NCBI RefSeq assembly: GCF_964340395.1
Contig: NC_135555.1
Location: 15,415,246 to 15,479,245, forward strand
Origin: Glandiceps talaboti
Taxonomy: Eukaryota; Hemichordata; Enteropneusta; Spengelidae
Reading direction: 5' to 3'
DNA: 64,000 nt
The position numbers and the translations under genes are program-made. The notes under the pieces are model-generated. The model was given only the letters and a program-made list of their open reading frames with translations. It was not told the DNA's origin and ran no database searches. Of this stretch, positions 42,001 to 52,651 are shown piece by piece. How positions within the stretch are numbered: position 1 is the first letter of the stretch; every line of letters starts with the position of its first letter.

Positions 42001-45000
42001 GTTCATTTAGGGGGATCTGGCATCAATGTGATTGCTGAACTTCATTTCCGCACTTCTAACCACATTTCAAAAATGTTCACGCCTTCAATGATAACAGCTT
42101 CTGTATTTACTACTGAGATGTTGAAAATTTTTTTACTTCTAATGTCAGATATACATGTACATGTAGTTCTGGGTTTCCGGTAGTATTTTGAGGTGTTTAT
42201 TACCATCATCTCAGTAAACGGGTTCATCATGTTTACCATCATGTTTTAATACTGCACTGATTGTAGTGGTGTGACCAATAATTGAATATATTTTGCATCA
42301 TGGTTTATATATCAACGTTTGATACTGTACATGTGAACATTCGTTTAGGGGGAGGGGTTTTTGACCTACATGTAAACGAACGATGTTCATTTAATGAGCT
42401 TGTGCGACATTGTGCAATCGTCCCTTACCCAACCCTAGTTTTGATCATCATGCCATTGAATTTAGCTTATTTTCATGGCTCCAGATCACTTGTGGAAGAG
42501 TCTTGTGTTCATTTTACCAATTTCTGCTCAGTAATAAAGTTTTGTTGAGCATCCTGTTAATACTGCATGGCTTAGTTTTCATATCAGTATGGGACCCCAA
42601 GGTATGCATTTACATGTATACGGGTGTAAAATGGATGGCAACATTTAAAACCTTGATGACATTTACTGTAAGAACTAACATCTCTTCCAAATTCAAAACA
42701 AGTCATGCCAAACTCTATCTTTCATTTCAATTTGAATGTTGCACGCAATCTGCAGAAAACAACAAAACATACAATACCTGTGTCGTGTTGATATCTGCCA
42801 CATGGTCATAGGTGAATACTTTAGATTCAGGTTTACTGAATACAACGATACTGTTAGGAGGTGTGACCTTCAAACAATGTGCACTGTCAAGCTCACTGTC
42901 AGGATTATCAGGAGGCCGTACTCTGACATACACCTTGATTGAATCGCCTTCACTGTCAAATAAATAGTATAATATATATGTACAATAACTATAATATATC
43001 TCAAAACATAGTACAGAATTATTAGAACAAGCACAGTAAGATTCAGATGTACACATGTACTACACTTACTACAATTTTCATCAGGTTTCATGTACATTGT
43101 ACTTGTAATTTTTTATACGTTCCATTGAAGAATATTTACTAACACGCTACAATGTTGTACATTTGTATAGTACATTTTGAATGGACGTGTCTTTTTGCTA
43201 GTACAATGCAACTGTTCAACATGTACTAATAGACTTTTCATACATTTAGGTTTTGATATGGTTTGCCTATTTCTACAGTGTATAAATTAGTAAACTGTCA
43301 GGGCTTGAGATTAACTTGTTTCTTTGGTAGTCCTAGTGGGCTATACCGATTTCAGAAATTGGTAGCCCAAGTATTGTGACCATTAGCCCCATATTCCTGA
43401 ACTGAAAACAGAGTTCCTCTATTGCAAATATGTGTGTCACTTTTTTGTCCGTAAATCTTCCATCACTGCATAATTAGTGGTAGCCTTAAAGGGCAACAAG
43501 CTGCAACTGATGGTAGTCCCATGACAAGAATTGGTAGTCTGTGGACAAGGGACTACTGTTAATTTTGAGTCCTGACAACAGATACATTTGTATCTGCACT
43601 GACTAATAAATTGTGAAAAATAAAACTTTGGTGTCCAACATGATTCCTCTTAATTCAAATAAGAAATCACATTGCTATAACTAATGTTAATCTTATTACT
43701 ATAATCATGTATCAATCTAACATTCCCCAACTTACTAGCGACAAGAATAAAGAATGTTACATAGATATTTCCAGTGCTATGAGTTTGAATAATGTAAATT
43801 CATGATCTTTACACAAATACTAGTTTTTGGAGCTGATCCAAGAATTTATTGTACAGCACATACATTGTATTTCATTTGATTCAACAAGATGCTGTGTTTA
43901 ATGACTCATGCACAGACTTGTCAGAAAATAATTAAACTACTATGTAACATAATACACCTACTCTTTCTAGCTTTTGATGTTATCACTTTATATACATTTT
44001 ATTGTATGTATGTGTGTTCAAAAAAGTATTGATAACATACAAAAATGTACTGCCAACTTTTGAAAGTATTTTTTTTTTAAATCTTTAAAATTTGTAAGAT
44101 TTTATGTTAATGAATGACTACAATTTCACAAAGCAAATGGTACACTGTACAGTTTGTAATGTAGGCTTGGTGCAACCCTCGACACACTTGTAACATGCAC
44201 CCAACAGCCAAATCTGGGTTTGTTTGTTTTTTTTACACTTTTCTCAGTCGGTTGCTATCCAATACAGACTGCAGCCATAAATCAGCATTTACAGCCAAAA
44301 GTGAGCTGCCAACTGTCAGCCTCATTCTGTAATAATCTTGCAGCCATTTATGACAATTCAGCCATATACATATATTCTGCTATTTCAACCAAGAAACAGC
44401 CATCACAGTCAGTTTAGCAACTTTGAAGAGGGAGATTCTGTTCATGTAAATGCAGTTTAGTATTTAATTTTAGGTAAATTCTGTAGCTTGCCTACAAGTC
44501 TTGCTGCCAGACTCATGACAACATCATCCCTTTGTTAGGTGCAAAAAGTGTGCCCAGAGCAACAAAGCCGCAAGAAGTGAGTGACTTTAGCCCCAATATT
44601 CAGTGGTAATATTAATAACAAAATATGGCTAAAGTAAAGATGATAATTTCATGATAATCTTTCATATATTTGTTAAAGATTCCACAAGATATCTTTCAGA
44701 GATGTACACGTACCATCTTCAATAACAGCGGTTACAATTCATAGAAAAATTACGGGATCACTCACCGATATTCTCCACTAAAATTAAATTAGGCATTTTG
44801 CTGTGAAATATTAAATATGAATTTACATGTATATACCAAAAGGATACTAACCCCAAGAGTTGGCTTGGTGTTACTACATGTATCTCACGAAGCTGCAATA
44901 ATGGTAGCATTTTAATAAATTTTATATGTACCGGTAACTCGTTAGTTCTTTAAACTTTAATTTTGAGCTTTGATTTTGGGGGTTTTTTTAAAAATAATTT

Positions 45001-45104
45001 CAGGGGTTTGTATTCCAAACTAACCACGGTGGCACCACCACGAAAAAAAGCTCAAAAACAAACCAAACTAAAACAAAAAATCAAAACACTCACCTTGAAT
45101 TCAT
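10349..45104 (-). CDS. KIF15: Kinesin-like protein KIF15 (kinesin-12), 28 coding exons
   Basis: Plus-end mitotic motor of the kinesin-12 family; in vertebrates it crosslinks spindle microtubules with TPX2 and backs up Eg5. Coding exons, 5' to 3' on the minus strand: 45094-45104, 42778-42952, 41648-41724, 41046-41083, 39765-39871, 29397-29576, 28302-28403, 27694-27927, 26275-26787, 25544-25751, 24524-24645, 23608-23787, 22691-22900, 22321-22428, 21370-21475, 20195-20520, 19103-19261, 18826-18912, 17739-17966, 16918-17064, 15736-15874, 14775-14896, 14148-14257, 13596-13721, 12762-12833, 11897-11990, 11090-11221, 10349-10495. Every phase agrees, giving 1419 residues. The motor domain is about residues 5-350: P-loop GQTGSGKT (89-96), switch I NRESSRSH (213-220), switch II DLAGSE (248-253). 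The rest is coiled coil, with the family motifs [12 protein letters not shown] and [12 protein letters not shown] (about 1345-1356). The exons at 15736-15874 and 14775-14896 have weak splice sites and are less certain. The start ATG follows an acceptor-like CACAG, so a 5' UTR exon is likely upstream. It is head-to-head with KIAA1143. Confidence 0.95.
11459..11726. mobile_element. MITE with long terminal inverted repeats
   Basis: The left end TTAAAGTGCGG...GGGTATTTATTTTGGATTTTT...GGCTTCCT is mirrored by the right end AGGAAGCC...AAAAATCCAAAATAAATACCC...CCACTTTAA. The arms are about 60-70 bp and interrupted. There is no ORF. It lies in a KIF15 intron between the exons at 11897-11990 and 11090-11221. 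Confidence 0.75.
12199..12402. mobile_element. MITE copy, AGGCCTTA family (shorter copy)
   Basis: Begins AGGCCTATATTTTAGAATAG and ends GTAACCGGAACCAAACAATT...GGGGCCTTA. It shares GAGACTTCACAATTTT and GGGTCAGCAGT with the fuller copy at 19636-20026, but its left TIR is mostly missing. It lies in a KIF15 intron. Confidence 0.65.
16311..16985 (-). repeat. Minisatellite built from a KIF15 exon end and its splice donor
   Basis: Nine tandem units of 68-83 bp (most are 79 bp) have donor-side starts near 16311, 16394, 16462, 16532, 16611, 16690, 16769, 16848 and 16916. On the minus strand each unit runs ACAACACAAACTGAAGGAG...TTAGAAGCTAGGCAACTGAA AGAACAG, then GTAAGATGTATTACAG, then the next unit. 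The first unit is the true 3' end of the KIF15 exon 16918-17064 ([18 protein letters not shown]) with its donor. The others lie downstream in the intron. Eight units keep a GT donor, although the last (16311) is GTAGA; the unit at 16769 has lost it. The period is not a multiple of three, so read-through would shift frame. Confidence 0.9.
19636..20026. mobile_element. MITE, AGGCCTTA family (full copy)
   Basis: About 390 bp with TIRs. The left end reads TAGGCCTAATAAA...GTGTGGTTCCGATTAC and the right end GTAACCGGAACCAAACAATT...TAGACCTTA, an imperfect mirror of about 36 bp. No coding capacity. A lone end of the same family (GGTAACCAAAACC...TTAGGCCTAA) lies at 21626-21660. Both are in KIF15 introns. 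Confidence 0.75.
20080..20170. repeat. (GATT)n/(GACT)n simple repeat
   Basis: Imperfect tetranucleotide repeat of about 90 bp. It ends about 25 bp from the donor of the KIF15 exon 20195-20520. Confidence 0.8.
21626..21660. mobile_element. Solo terminal repeat of the AGGCCTTA MITE family
   Basis: GGTAACCAAAACCAAAAAAT followed by TTAGGCCTAA matches the right-hand end of the element at 19636-20026. No partner end is seen nearby, so it is a deletion remnant. Confidence 0.5.
23298..23455. repeat. Two-copy 79-bp tandem duplication
   Basis: CGAAAAACTAATTTACTGAT...TTAAGAA...GAGGTGA occurs twice, 79 bp apart, with only a few differences. It lies in the KIF15 intron between the exons at 23608-23787 and 22691-22900. 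No function is evident. Confidence 0.85.
27125..27300. mobile_element. Short TIR element, CAGGGCTTGA family
   Basis: Starts CAGGGCTTGAAATTAGCAG and ends TTAAATTCTAAGCCCGA, an imperfect inverted repeat. Related to the better-preserved copy at 43299-43574 and to a partial copy starting near 32096. It lies in the KIF15 intron after the exon 27694-27927. Confidence 0.5.
29285..29390. repeat. (TAATCAAATC)n-like simple repeat
   Basis: A degenerate array of AATCTAATCAA and AATCAAATC units ending a few bases from the splice donor of the KIF15 exon 29397-29576. The pentamer TAATC also ends the LINE tail at 787-806, so this may be the tail of an otherwise unrecognised LINE. Confidence 0.7.
29718..30025 (+). 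repeat. Second copy of the dispersed repeat at 4168-4600
   Basis: Shares ATGATGTCATC, AATCATCAAAATGGCCGAAC, TTGGGCTTCTTTACAAGATT and the internal units (AATCAATACAGGTGTACT, AGACAGAAATATTAAGTCTA, CTGGACTTTTCCTT) with 4168-4600. Same orientation. It lies in KIF15 intron 5. Confidence 0.6.
30420..31285 (-). mobile_element. TAGCACAACTG-family element, diverged copy
   Basis: On the minus strand it begins TAGCACAACTGAACTGA...TAGTAGTGCTATAGG at 31285. A (GT)n tract and internal units containing GCTATGGGCGTGGTC/TTGTTGCTAG follow (plus-strand orientation, about 30510-30770). These match the element at 59331-60701, including the phrase for ATTTCAGCCCAATC. The outer left boundary is unclear. It lies in KIF15 intron 5. 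Confidence 0.55.
31170..31222. repeat. (AC)n microsatellite
   Basis: About 26 CA dinucleotides inside the TAGCACAACTG-family element. The corresponding position in the 59331-60701 copy is a (CTGT)n/(CT)n tract. Confidence 0.9.
32680..32960 (-). mobile_element. LINE 3' tail ending in (ATATC)n
   Basis: On the minus strand it reads GAGGACCACATTGGAAATAA...TATCCTCGGTGATTTTTTAT...CCAAATAAAATC followed by (ATATC)n at 32680-32697. AATAAA followed by a pentamer repeat is the CR1/L2-type terminal structure. Upstream sequence includes (AAAC)n and has no recognisable coding part. Confidence 0.5.
34428..39619 (+). CDS. Nested Ig-like surface protein with C-terminal hydrophobic anchor
   Basis: Six exons on the opposite strand inside KIF15 intron 5: 34428-34533, 35416-35559, 36635-36829, 38207-38539, 39335-39418, 39531-39619, with stop TAG at 39617. 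All five introns are phase 1, as is usual for immunoglobulin-superfamily genes, and the chain gives 316 residues. The N-terminus ([14 protein letters not shown]) reads as a signal peptide. Exons 2-3 make a V-like domain whose end has the classic strand E-F pattern [12 protein letters not shown]. Exon 4 is a second domain, with DVPACII (strand B), SIDVVWR (strand C) and [12 protein letters not shown] (strand F). Exon 5 is a short Ser/Thr stalk. Exon 6 (GAGSTLFID...[14 protein letters not shown]) is hydrophobic to the last residue with no cytoplasmic charges, so a GPI signal is more likely than a transmembrane helix. In both domains the cysteine expected after the strand-F Tyr is absent. An N-glycosylation sequon NQS lies in domain 2. 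I recognise no named orthologue; role and ligand are unknown. Confidence 0.78.
35994..36028. repeat. (AATC)n microsatellite
   Basis: About nine tetramer copies in intron 2 of the nested Ig-like gene. A similar run is at 22441-22466 in a KIF15 intron. Confidence 0.85.
37238..37375. mobile_element. Foldback palindrome (~62-bp arms)
   Basis: CAATAATGTACGCCCTCCCA...CCATAATGGAC...AAGCAAACTTTG...ATAATGGGC is followed, after about 10 bp, by its near-perfect reverse complement ending TGGGAGGGCATACATTATTG. It can form a long hairpin. It lies in intron 3 of the nested gene and abuts the TIR element at 37376-37790. Confidence 0.85.
37376..37790. mobile_element. Short TIR element with CCAATTCCAGTGAATTT ends
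   Basis: The left end ATTTTATAGTTTTGCCAATT CCAGTGAATTTGT is mirrored at 37751-37788 by ACAAAATTCACTGGAATTGG TAATGCTATAATAT. About 35-bp TIRs enclose about 340 bp with no ORF of note. It may form one composite unit with the adjoining foldback palindrome, because the internal sequence again contains ATAATGTAC near its right end. Confidence 0.7.
39872..42777. other. KIF15 introns 2-4 with two short motor-domain exons
   Basis: Apart from the KIF15 exons 41046-41083 and 41648-41724, this interval shows no gene. Near 40084-40250 there is a weak inverted repeat (ATTACTGGTGCTGGTATAAT..., TTCAGCCGGAAAATACTC / GTATTTCCCTTGGCTGAAGG). Similar sequence flanks 37840-37990, so it may be another copy of a palindromic element. 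Confidence 0.4.
43299..43574. mobile_element. Short TIR element, CAGGGCTTGA family (best copy)
   Basis: Begins CAGGGCTTGAGATTAAC and ends GTTAATTTTGAGTCCTG, an imperfect 17-bp TIR. About 276 bp with no coding capacity. The CAGGG terminus resembles hAT-type non-autonomous elements, but I could not see an 8-bp target duplication. It lies in KIF15 intron 1. Confidence 0.65.
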
Positions 45105-47723
<2,619 letters not shown>

Positions 47724-49511
47724 AGACTAGCACTGAACACAACATAGACTGTATAGGCCATACATTAACCTTTAATGGGTATATCAAACTGGTACACGTT
47801 TAAGAATCTGTTGTCACTCAGATATAGTACATGTTCAGAGTTACATATTCGTGATATGACATTAACTTTTACCCTCTTTGTATTAATTGTTTAAAAGAAG
47901 TGCCACAAGAGGGTGCCCTTCATGAGTTTAAGTGATTGCTAGACATGTTTGGACTTCAACCAACTTCAGCCTATAAACATTTGAGAAATGATGAATTTGC
48001 AAAGGAGCTTTTTGTACCCATGCATCCGGTATGTAAAATCTGCCACCAAACAGCACTCCTCGTGGCCAAACTATACAATCTTTTGTTTTTCTGTTAACCA
48101 ACACTATCCCATATTGGAAAGTAGTCGCATAGTTTTCTTAAATTAAAAAAAAAAATAGTATTTTTGAATTTCCTGAAATCGTACATAATTTTTCATTCAT
48201 GTGCATTTTATATACGTCTCTGCAAAATTATTTTTTGGTTTGAAAGTGATGCATTCAAATAATGAATTGGTTTGTCAGGTATAAACATTAACAAAAGTAA
48301 CCATGCTTACTGTGAGGTAAATGGCCAGTTGGCTTTAATGACAACACGTCTCTAATAATTTATATGTACATGTATACACAGTAAATGTCATGTGGATTAA
48401 TGAACAAATGCTAGGAGTTTGGACTAGCTATTTTATCGAAATAAATGTAAAAAAACAGAGAAACTAGTGAATCCAGTAAAAACTGTTAAGAGTCCCCATG
48501 CCATATACTACATCAGAATATTTATACATGTAGCTAAATATGAGAAATGTTTGTAGATTTCTTGCTTAATTTTGTTTGTTTTTTATGTCAGAAATCAGAA
48601 ATACAAGAATGTAACACCAGTATCAAGCATGTAAAATACATTTTATATGGAATATAACGTGCGATAAAAAATAATAAATTTCCTTTTTGAATGAAGAACA
48701 TGAAATGAAGTAGCAGTGTATGGCGTCGGAACATGGGTCAGGCTTGATCGAATGTTACGTAGATTGATAGACAAGACTGAGCCAGTACTAGTTCAATATA
48801 ATGAGGGAGATGATTTCTTTATTAAAATAACGTTTATATCTTATGAGTGTAAACTAAGATAAAAGGAAAACATTACACATACTAACACAAGATGTTTTGG
48901 AGTGTTCAGGGAAATATCGATTTGTGGTTTAGAATTCATATATAATATTTCCCAAACAAAAAATACAAATCCTGTCTTGATTAACATTTTACAGTCACAT
49001 AAAGCAGACACATAGCGATAATGAGCAAATACTAATACTAATATCACAGAGTACTTGAGTGAGAAATAAACTGTATTCTCAATAAGTGGAGTTTGGATTA
49101 AAGTTCATGACAATTCACCATTGTAAACCACAGCCTCTTTTACGACACCATCCAAGATGCAGAAAACATGTACTCTGGCTTGTGAGAATAATAATAACTG
49201 TTCTATTTGGTCCATACAGTATCTGTCATCTAATATGTGAAATGTATACATTTATGACTGGTAATTGAAGTTTTGTTTTTCTAAGCACCAGCTATGTAGA
49301 TGTCGGCTAATCGTTCATTGCTATATTAGTTGCGTTATTTTGCCTGAATTGACCTTCTTGGTACATGTTTACATTTTTTAGCCTGATCGCCTCCTGTAAA
49401 CATGTACCAAGAAGGTCAATTCAGGCAAAATAACGAAAGTAAAATAGCAATGAACGATTAGCCGACATCAACATCGGATTTTAATCAGATTGTTGTGTGT
49501 ATGTACATACA

Positions 49512-49543
<32 letters not shown>

Positions 49544-50140
49544 GATACAATGTACATGTTAAAATAAAATTATAACATTACAAATTAATTTCCCAACAAC
49601 ACATACATAGCTTCTTGAATAATATACATTGCACATTTAGTAATCAAACATTTGTTACCATATATCGAATAGACTGGTTTTACACAAATTTGGGTGAAAA
49701 CCATGATCTTGATTTTTAAAAACATTTCGTAGAATTTTTTTACCAGCATTTTCACTCTGAAGATGTTAATGAGCTAATTTCACAATTGAGTAAACCAAGA
49801 ATAGCCCTAGCAAGTATGTGGATGTGTACGTGTATTTCTGATTCCTGGTTTGTACATGTACTGTCTTACAATATGGGTGAGTAGCTATCACAGGGTTGTT
49901 GTGGTTAAATTAAAATGTAGAATATATACACCTACACTACCTTGTAATACTGGAAAGTTTGCTCAAAAGTATGGGCTCAATTCTAGTTACACGTGTGTAA
50001 AAAGTATCACATTCATTCTTCTAATAGTTATCACTTTGCAAACTACTGTCATGTCAAAAATGTATATGAGCACATTCTCAGCACTTCCAATTGACAGTAT
50101 TATTGTGACACTAACTCTTTGTTATGTCAAATCCTCCACA
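47724..50140. other. KIAA1143 3' flank and intergenic stretch
   Basis: No coding gene is supported. It contains the KIAA1143 3' UTR, the foldback element at 49299-49469 and an (ATAC)n tract at 49504-49541. The facing gene at 50141-52651 is convergent. Confidence 0.6.
49299..49469. mobile_element. Near-perfect foldback (MITE-like) palindrome
   Basis: The left arm 49299-49373 (GATGTCGGCTAATCGTTCAT...GGTACATGTTTACA) is the reverse complement of 49395-49469 with only a few mismatches. The 21-base loop is at 49374-49394. The high arm identity suggests recent insertion or gene conversion. No ORF. Confidence 0.9.
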
Positions 50141-52651
50141 CTATGTTTCTTCATAGCAGTATACATGACCTCCCTCGACAACAAAAATTTTCTGTGATTT
50201 GTCATGTGTCACTGCTACTGCCATTGGGTTTTGTATTGTATGATCATTGACGGAGAGTTTGTATTGAAATTTCCCTGAACTGTGAACTTTTAGGACACAG
50301 TCAGGGCTTGCAGTTTTAAAGATATCTGATGCTAGTAAGCAAAGGAAAACATTGTCATCCTTATCTATGTCAGTATGGATAGTCATACAAGTTTTATGTT
50401 TCCAGATACGACAATACAGACACTTTTCACCATCAGCACTCCACACTTCCGCAAATCCAATAAAGGCCAGGGTCTCAAAAATTCTGAAATAAGTCGTCAC
50501 TTCCTCATGAGAGTACAATGGCTTCTTGGTATCTCCAATTAACACCACTTGTCCTTGACTAGCAGTGGTAACGAAATAATTAGAGCACTTCTTGCCCTTA
50601 AAACACTTGACGTGCTCATACTCGCCATGACATTCAAACATGTGTACCATACCAGAATCATTCTCTGTCACATACAACATGTTATTCTTCACATTCACAG
50701 CTAGACTATATGCTCCTTTCATCTTGCCTTCTCCAATTACTCTGATAAAATTACCATCTAAATCATATTCACACACTGGATGGGAGTCACAACCTGTCAT
50801 CAAACATGTGTTGTGAGCCGAAAATATGACTTCACTCGGGCAACACTTTTCACATTTTAAGGTTAACTTGACACTTTTCTCCTTACTAAGGTCTTGATTA
50901 AATATGTGCAAACCAGACCTTTCATCGTATGTGGAATAGGTAGCCACTATTAATTTACCCTGACTATTCACTGCTATCGATGATGCATCAGCCAATTCAG
51001 ACTGATTTTCAATGCTCTCATCTTCATACTTTATGCGCGTGACTTTAAAAGTTGGAATTACATCTCTGATTGTGAGTGATGAACCTTTCACATCCTTATC
51101 ATGCAATTTAACTAACACTTCAAGAACACCTGTTGCTAGCATCTCATATGTTACAGTGTGTGTAAGGTTTGTCCTTTGTTCTACTTGTACAGACTCAAAA
51201 CCTAATGTACATGTATGCACTTCGCCTTCACTATCTGTCAAGGTCACTTTCAACCCCTCATTGTCATACACATGATCCCCATAGTAATTCTTTGCGCACA
51301 TTTCAAATTTCAACCTGTCATACTTTCTGATGGGATTCTGATAACTTGGATTAACTAGTATGTGGTGAACAGTTGATAGTGCTGCAATAGCTGGTAAATA
51401 CAGATCATGGTTTCCATTTATCTGTCTAACCTCTACAGGAAGGTTATCAATGTACCAGTGGAGAAAGTCACTTTCCAATTGTTCACTTCGTTTCAGGTGA
51501 TCATTTATTGTGCTGCACTCTGTTAGTAATTTTGTGTCATTTTCAATGGACAAAACCTGTTTGAGATAGGTAATTGTTTCATCAATGACATCAATATTTG
51601 CTTGCAAATTACTGGTGTCCTCAGCTACATCTGACGTCATCGTTTCATAGTGATCTCTTAGTTCCTTAGACAACTCTATCTTTTTGTTTTCTTCACAAGA
51701 CAGGTTGCTTATCTGTTCTTGCTTTGTGGAGAAGCCTTGCGCCAAAACTTCAGCTGCTTTCTGTGCAGAGAGTAAGCTCTCCTTTGTTTTAGAAAGTTTT
51801 CTCTCTATCTGTGAAATAGAGTTTGTTATTTTTTCTTGACGCCAAGACTGTGCTGCAACTTTTATATCTAACATTTGATGATCTCTGTGTTGAATGCGTT
51901 CACATATGGAACAGATAGCTTCAGCACATTTTTCACAGTACATGCTAAGATGATCATTTTCATGTTTCTGACAGTAGATTTTGTTCCTTTCTCTGAAATC
52001 TATCATCTTCAGTATAGACTGCACTAAGTCTTCTGCTTCTTCCTCTTTGTACCTCCATTCCCCTAGACTTTCAATGTACTTTTGTTCATGTTCACTGTCC
52101 AGAGAACTAGTTTTAAGTTTTTCAATGTCATCCTTTTTGGCACCAAGACGGACCAGTACCTCAGCAATCTCACACCAGTAACCTTGAAAATGCAAGTCAT
52201 TGACACTTGTTTGACCATGACAAAGTTCATTACGATAATACTTGATACGGGCAATATCAGCTTCTTTACTTGTGTCAGATGTTGGTGGCAAGTTATCCCA
52301 CCCAGTCTTTGGTGGGTGCAGGTTACAAATATTCCTAAGCAGAGCCGTCAACAATGTGATGTCAAAGTGCATGGAATTAACTTTTCCAGTCGTAGGATAC
52401 AAAATATTCCACTGTTTAGGGTTGATGACTCTAGGTTTCAGTTTGTTCAGACTCGTTTTGTTATTAAACTGAGCAAGATTATTAGTTAGACTATTAGGTG
52501 GATGGACACTATCAAAGACTTCTCTCAAAGCTCTGGTACCACCATCAATCAGAAGTCTACATAACCTGGCATAGTTGGTCTTTTCTGGTGTTGTCTTAAG
52601 TTCTTCAGACAGATCAAAGTTGGCTGCCATGTCTTCTTTCTTGATTTCCAA
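50141..52651 (-). CDS. HEPN (DZIP3-like) / B-box / coiled-coil / filamin-like / NHL-like protein, RING-less
   Basis: A single 836-codon reading frame without introns. Residues about 20-190 form a DZIP3-type HEPN domain, with the Rx4H signature R140-NELC-H145 (YYRNELCHG). Residues 227-258 are a canonical B-box 2 zinc finger: C227xxH230, C239xxC242, C247xxC250, H255xxH258. A coiled coil follows (about 265-370). A filamin-like beta domain is at about 435-545 and a six-bladed NHL-like propeller at about 550-836 (repeated blades such as SSIAVNSQGKLIVATY and AYSLAVNVKNNMLYVTE). There is no RING, so it cannot be assumed to be an E3 ligase. Similar HEPN/TRIM-like architectures are common in lancelets, hemichordates and molluscs and are thought to act in innate immunity, but the role here is inferred. 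The second Met (residue 8) could be the true start. The upstream 5' UTR may be spliced. Confidence 0.88.
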   Translation of the reverse strand: MEIKKEDMAANFDLSEELKTTPEKTNYARLCRLLIDGGTRALREVFDSVHPPNSLTNNLAQFNNKTSLNKLKPRVINPKQWNILYPTTGKVNSMHFDITLLTALLRNICNLHPPKTGWDNLPPTSDTSKEADIARIKYYRNELCHGQTSVNDLHFQGYWCEIAEVLVRLGAKKDDIEKLKTSSLDSEHEQKYIESLGEWRYKEEEAEDLVQSILKMIDFRERNKIYCQKHENDHLSMYCEKCAEAICSICERIQHRDHQMLDIKVAAQSWRQEKITNSISQIERKLSKTKESLLSAQKAAEVLAQGFSTKQEQISNLSCEENKKIELSKELRDHYETMTSDVAEDTSNLQANIDVIDETITYLKQVLSIENDTKLLTECSTINDHLKRSEQLESDFLHWYIDNLPVEVRQINGNHDLYLPAIAALSTVHHILVNPSYQNPIRKYDRLKFEMCAKNYYGDHVYDNEGLKVTLTDSEGEVHTCTLGFESVQVEQRTNLTHTVTYEMLATGVLEVLVKLHDKDVKGSSLTIRDVIPTFKVTRIKYEDESIENQSELADASSIAVNSQGKLIVATYSTYDERSGLHIFNQDLSKEKSVKLTLKCEKCCPSEVIFSAHNTCLMTGCDSHPVCEYDLDGNFIRVIGEGKMKGAYSLAVNVKNNMLYVTENDSGMVHMFECHGEYEHVKCFKGKKCSNYFVTTASQGQVVLIGDTKKPLYSHEEVTTYFRIFETLAFIGFAEVWSADGEKCLYCRIWKHKTCMTIHTDIDKDDNVFLCLLASDIFKTASPDCVLKVHSSGKFQYKLSVNDHTIQNPMAVAVTHDKSQKIFVVEGGHVYCYEET

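Noticed and set aside
44220-44417. 65-codon frame in KIF15 intron 1
   Set aside because: Low-complexity repeats of CAGCCA-like sequence. No start context or homology recognised.
48720-48770. Short frame starting ATGGCGTCGGAACATGGG
   Set aside because: Ends after 15 codons, with no donor at a sensible place and no homology.
51012-52489. Plus-strand open frames opposite the 836-codon gene
   Set aside because: Antisense shadows. The minus frame has clear HEPN, B-box and NHL-like signatures.
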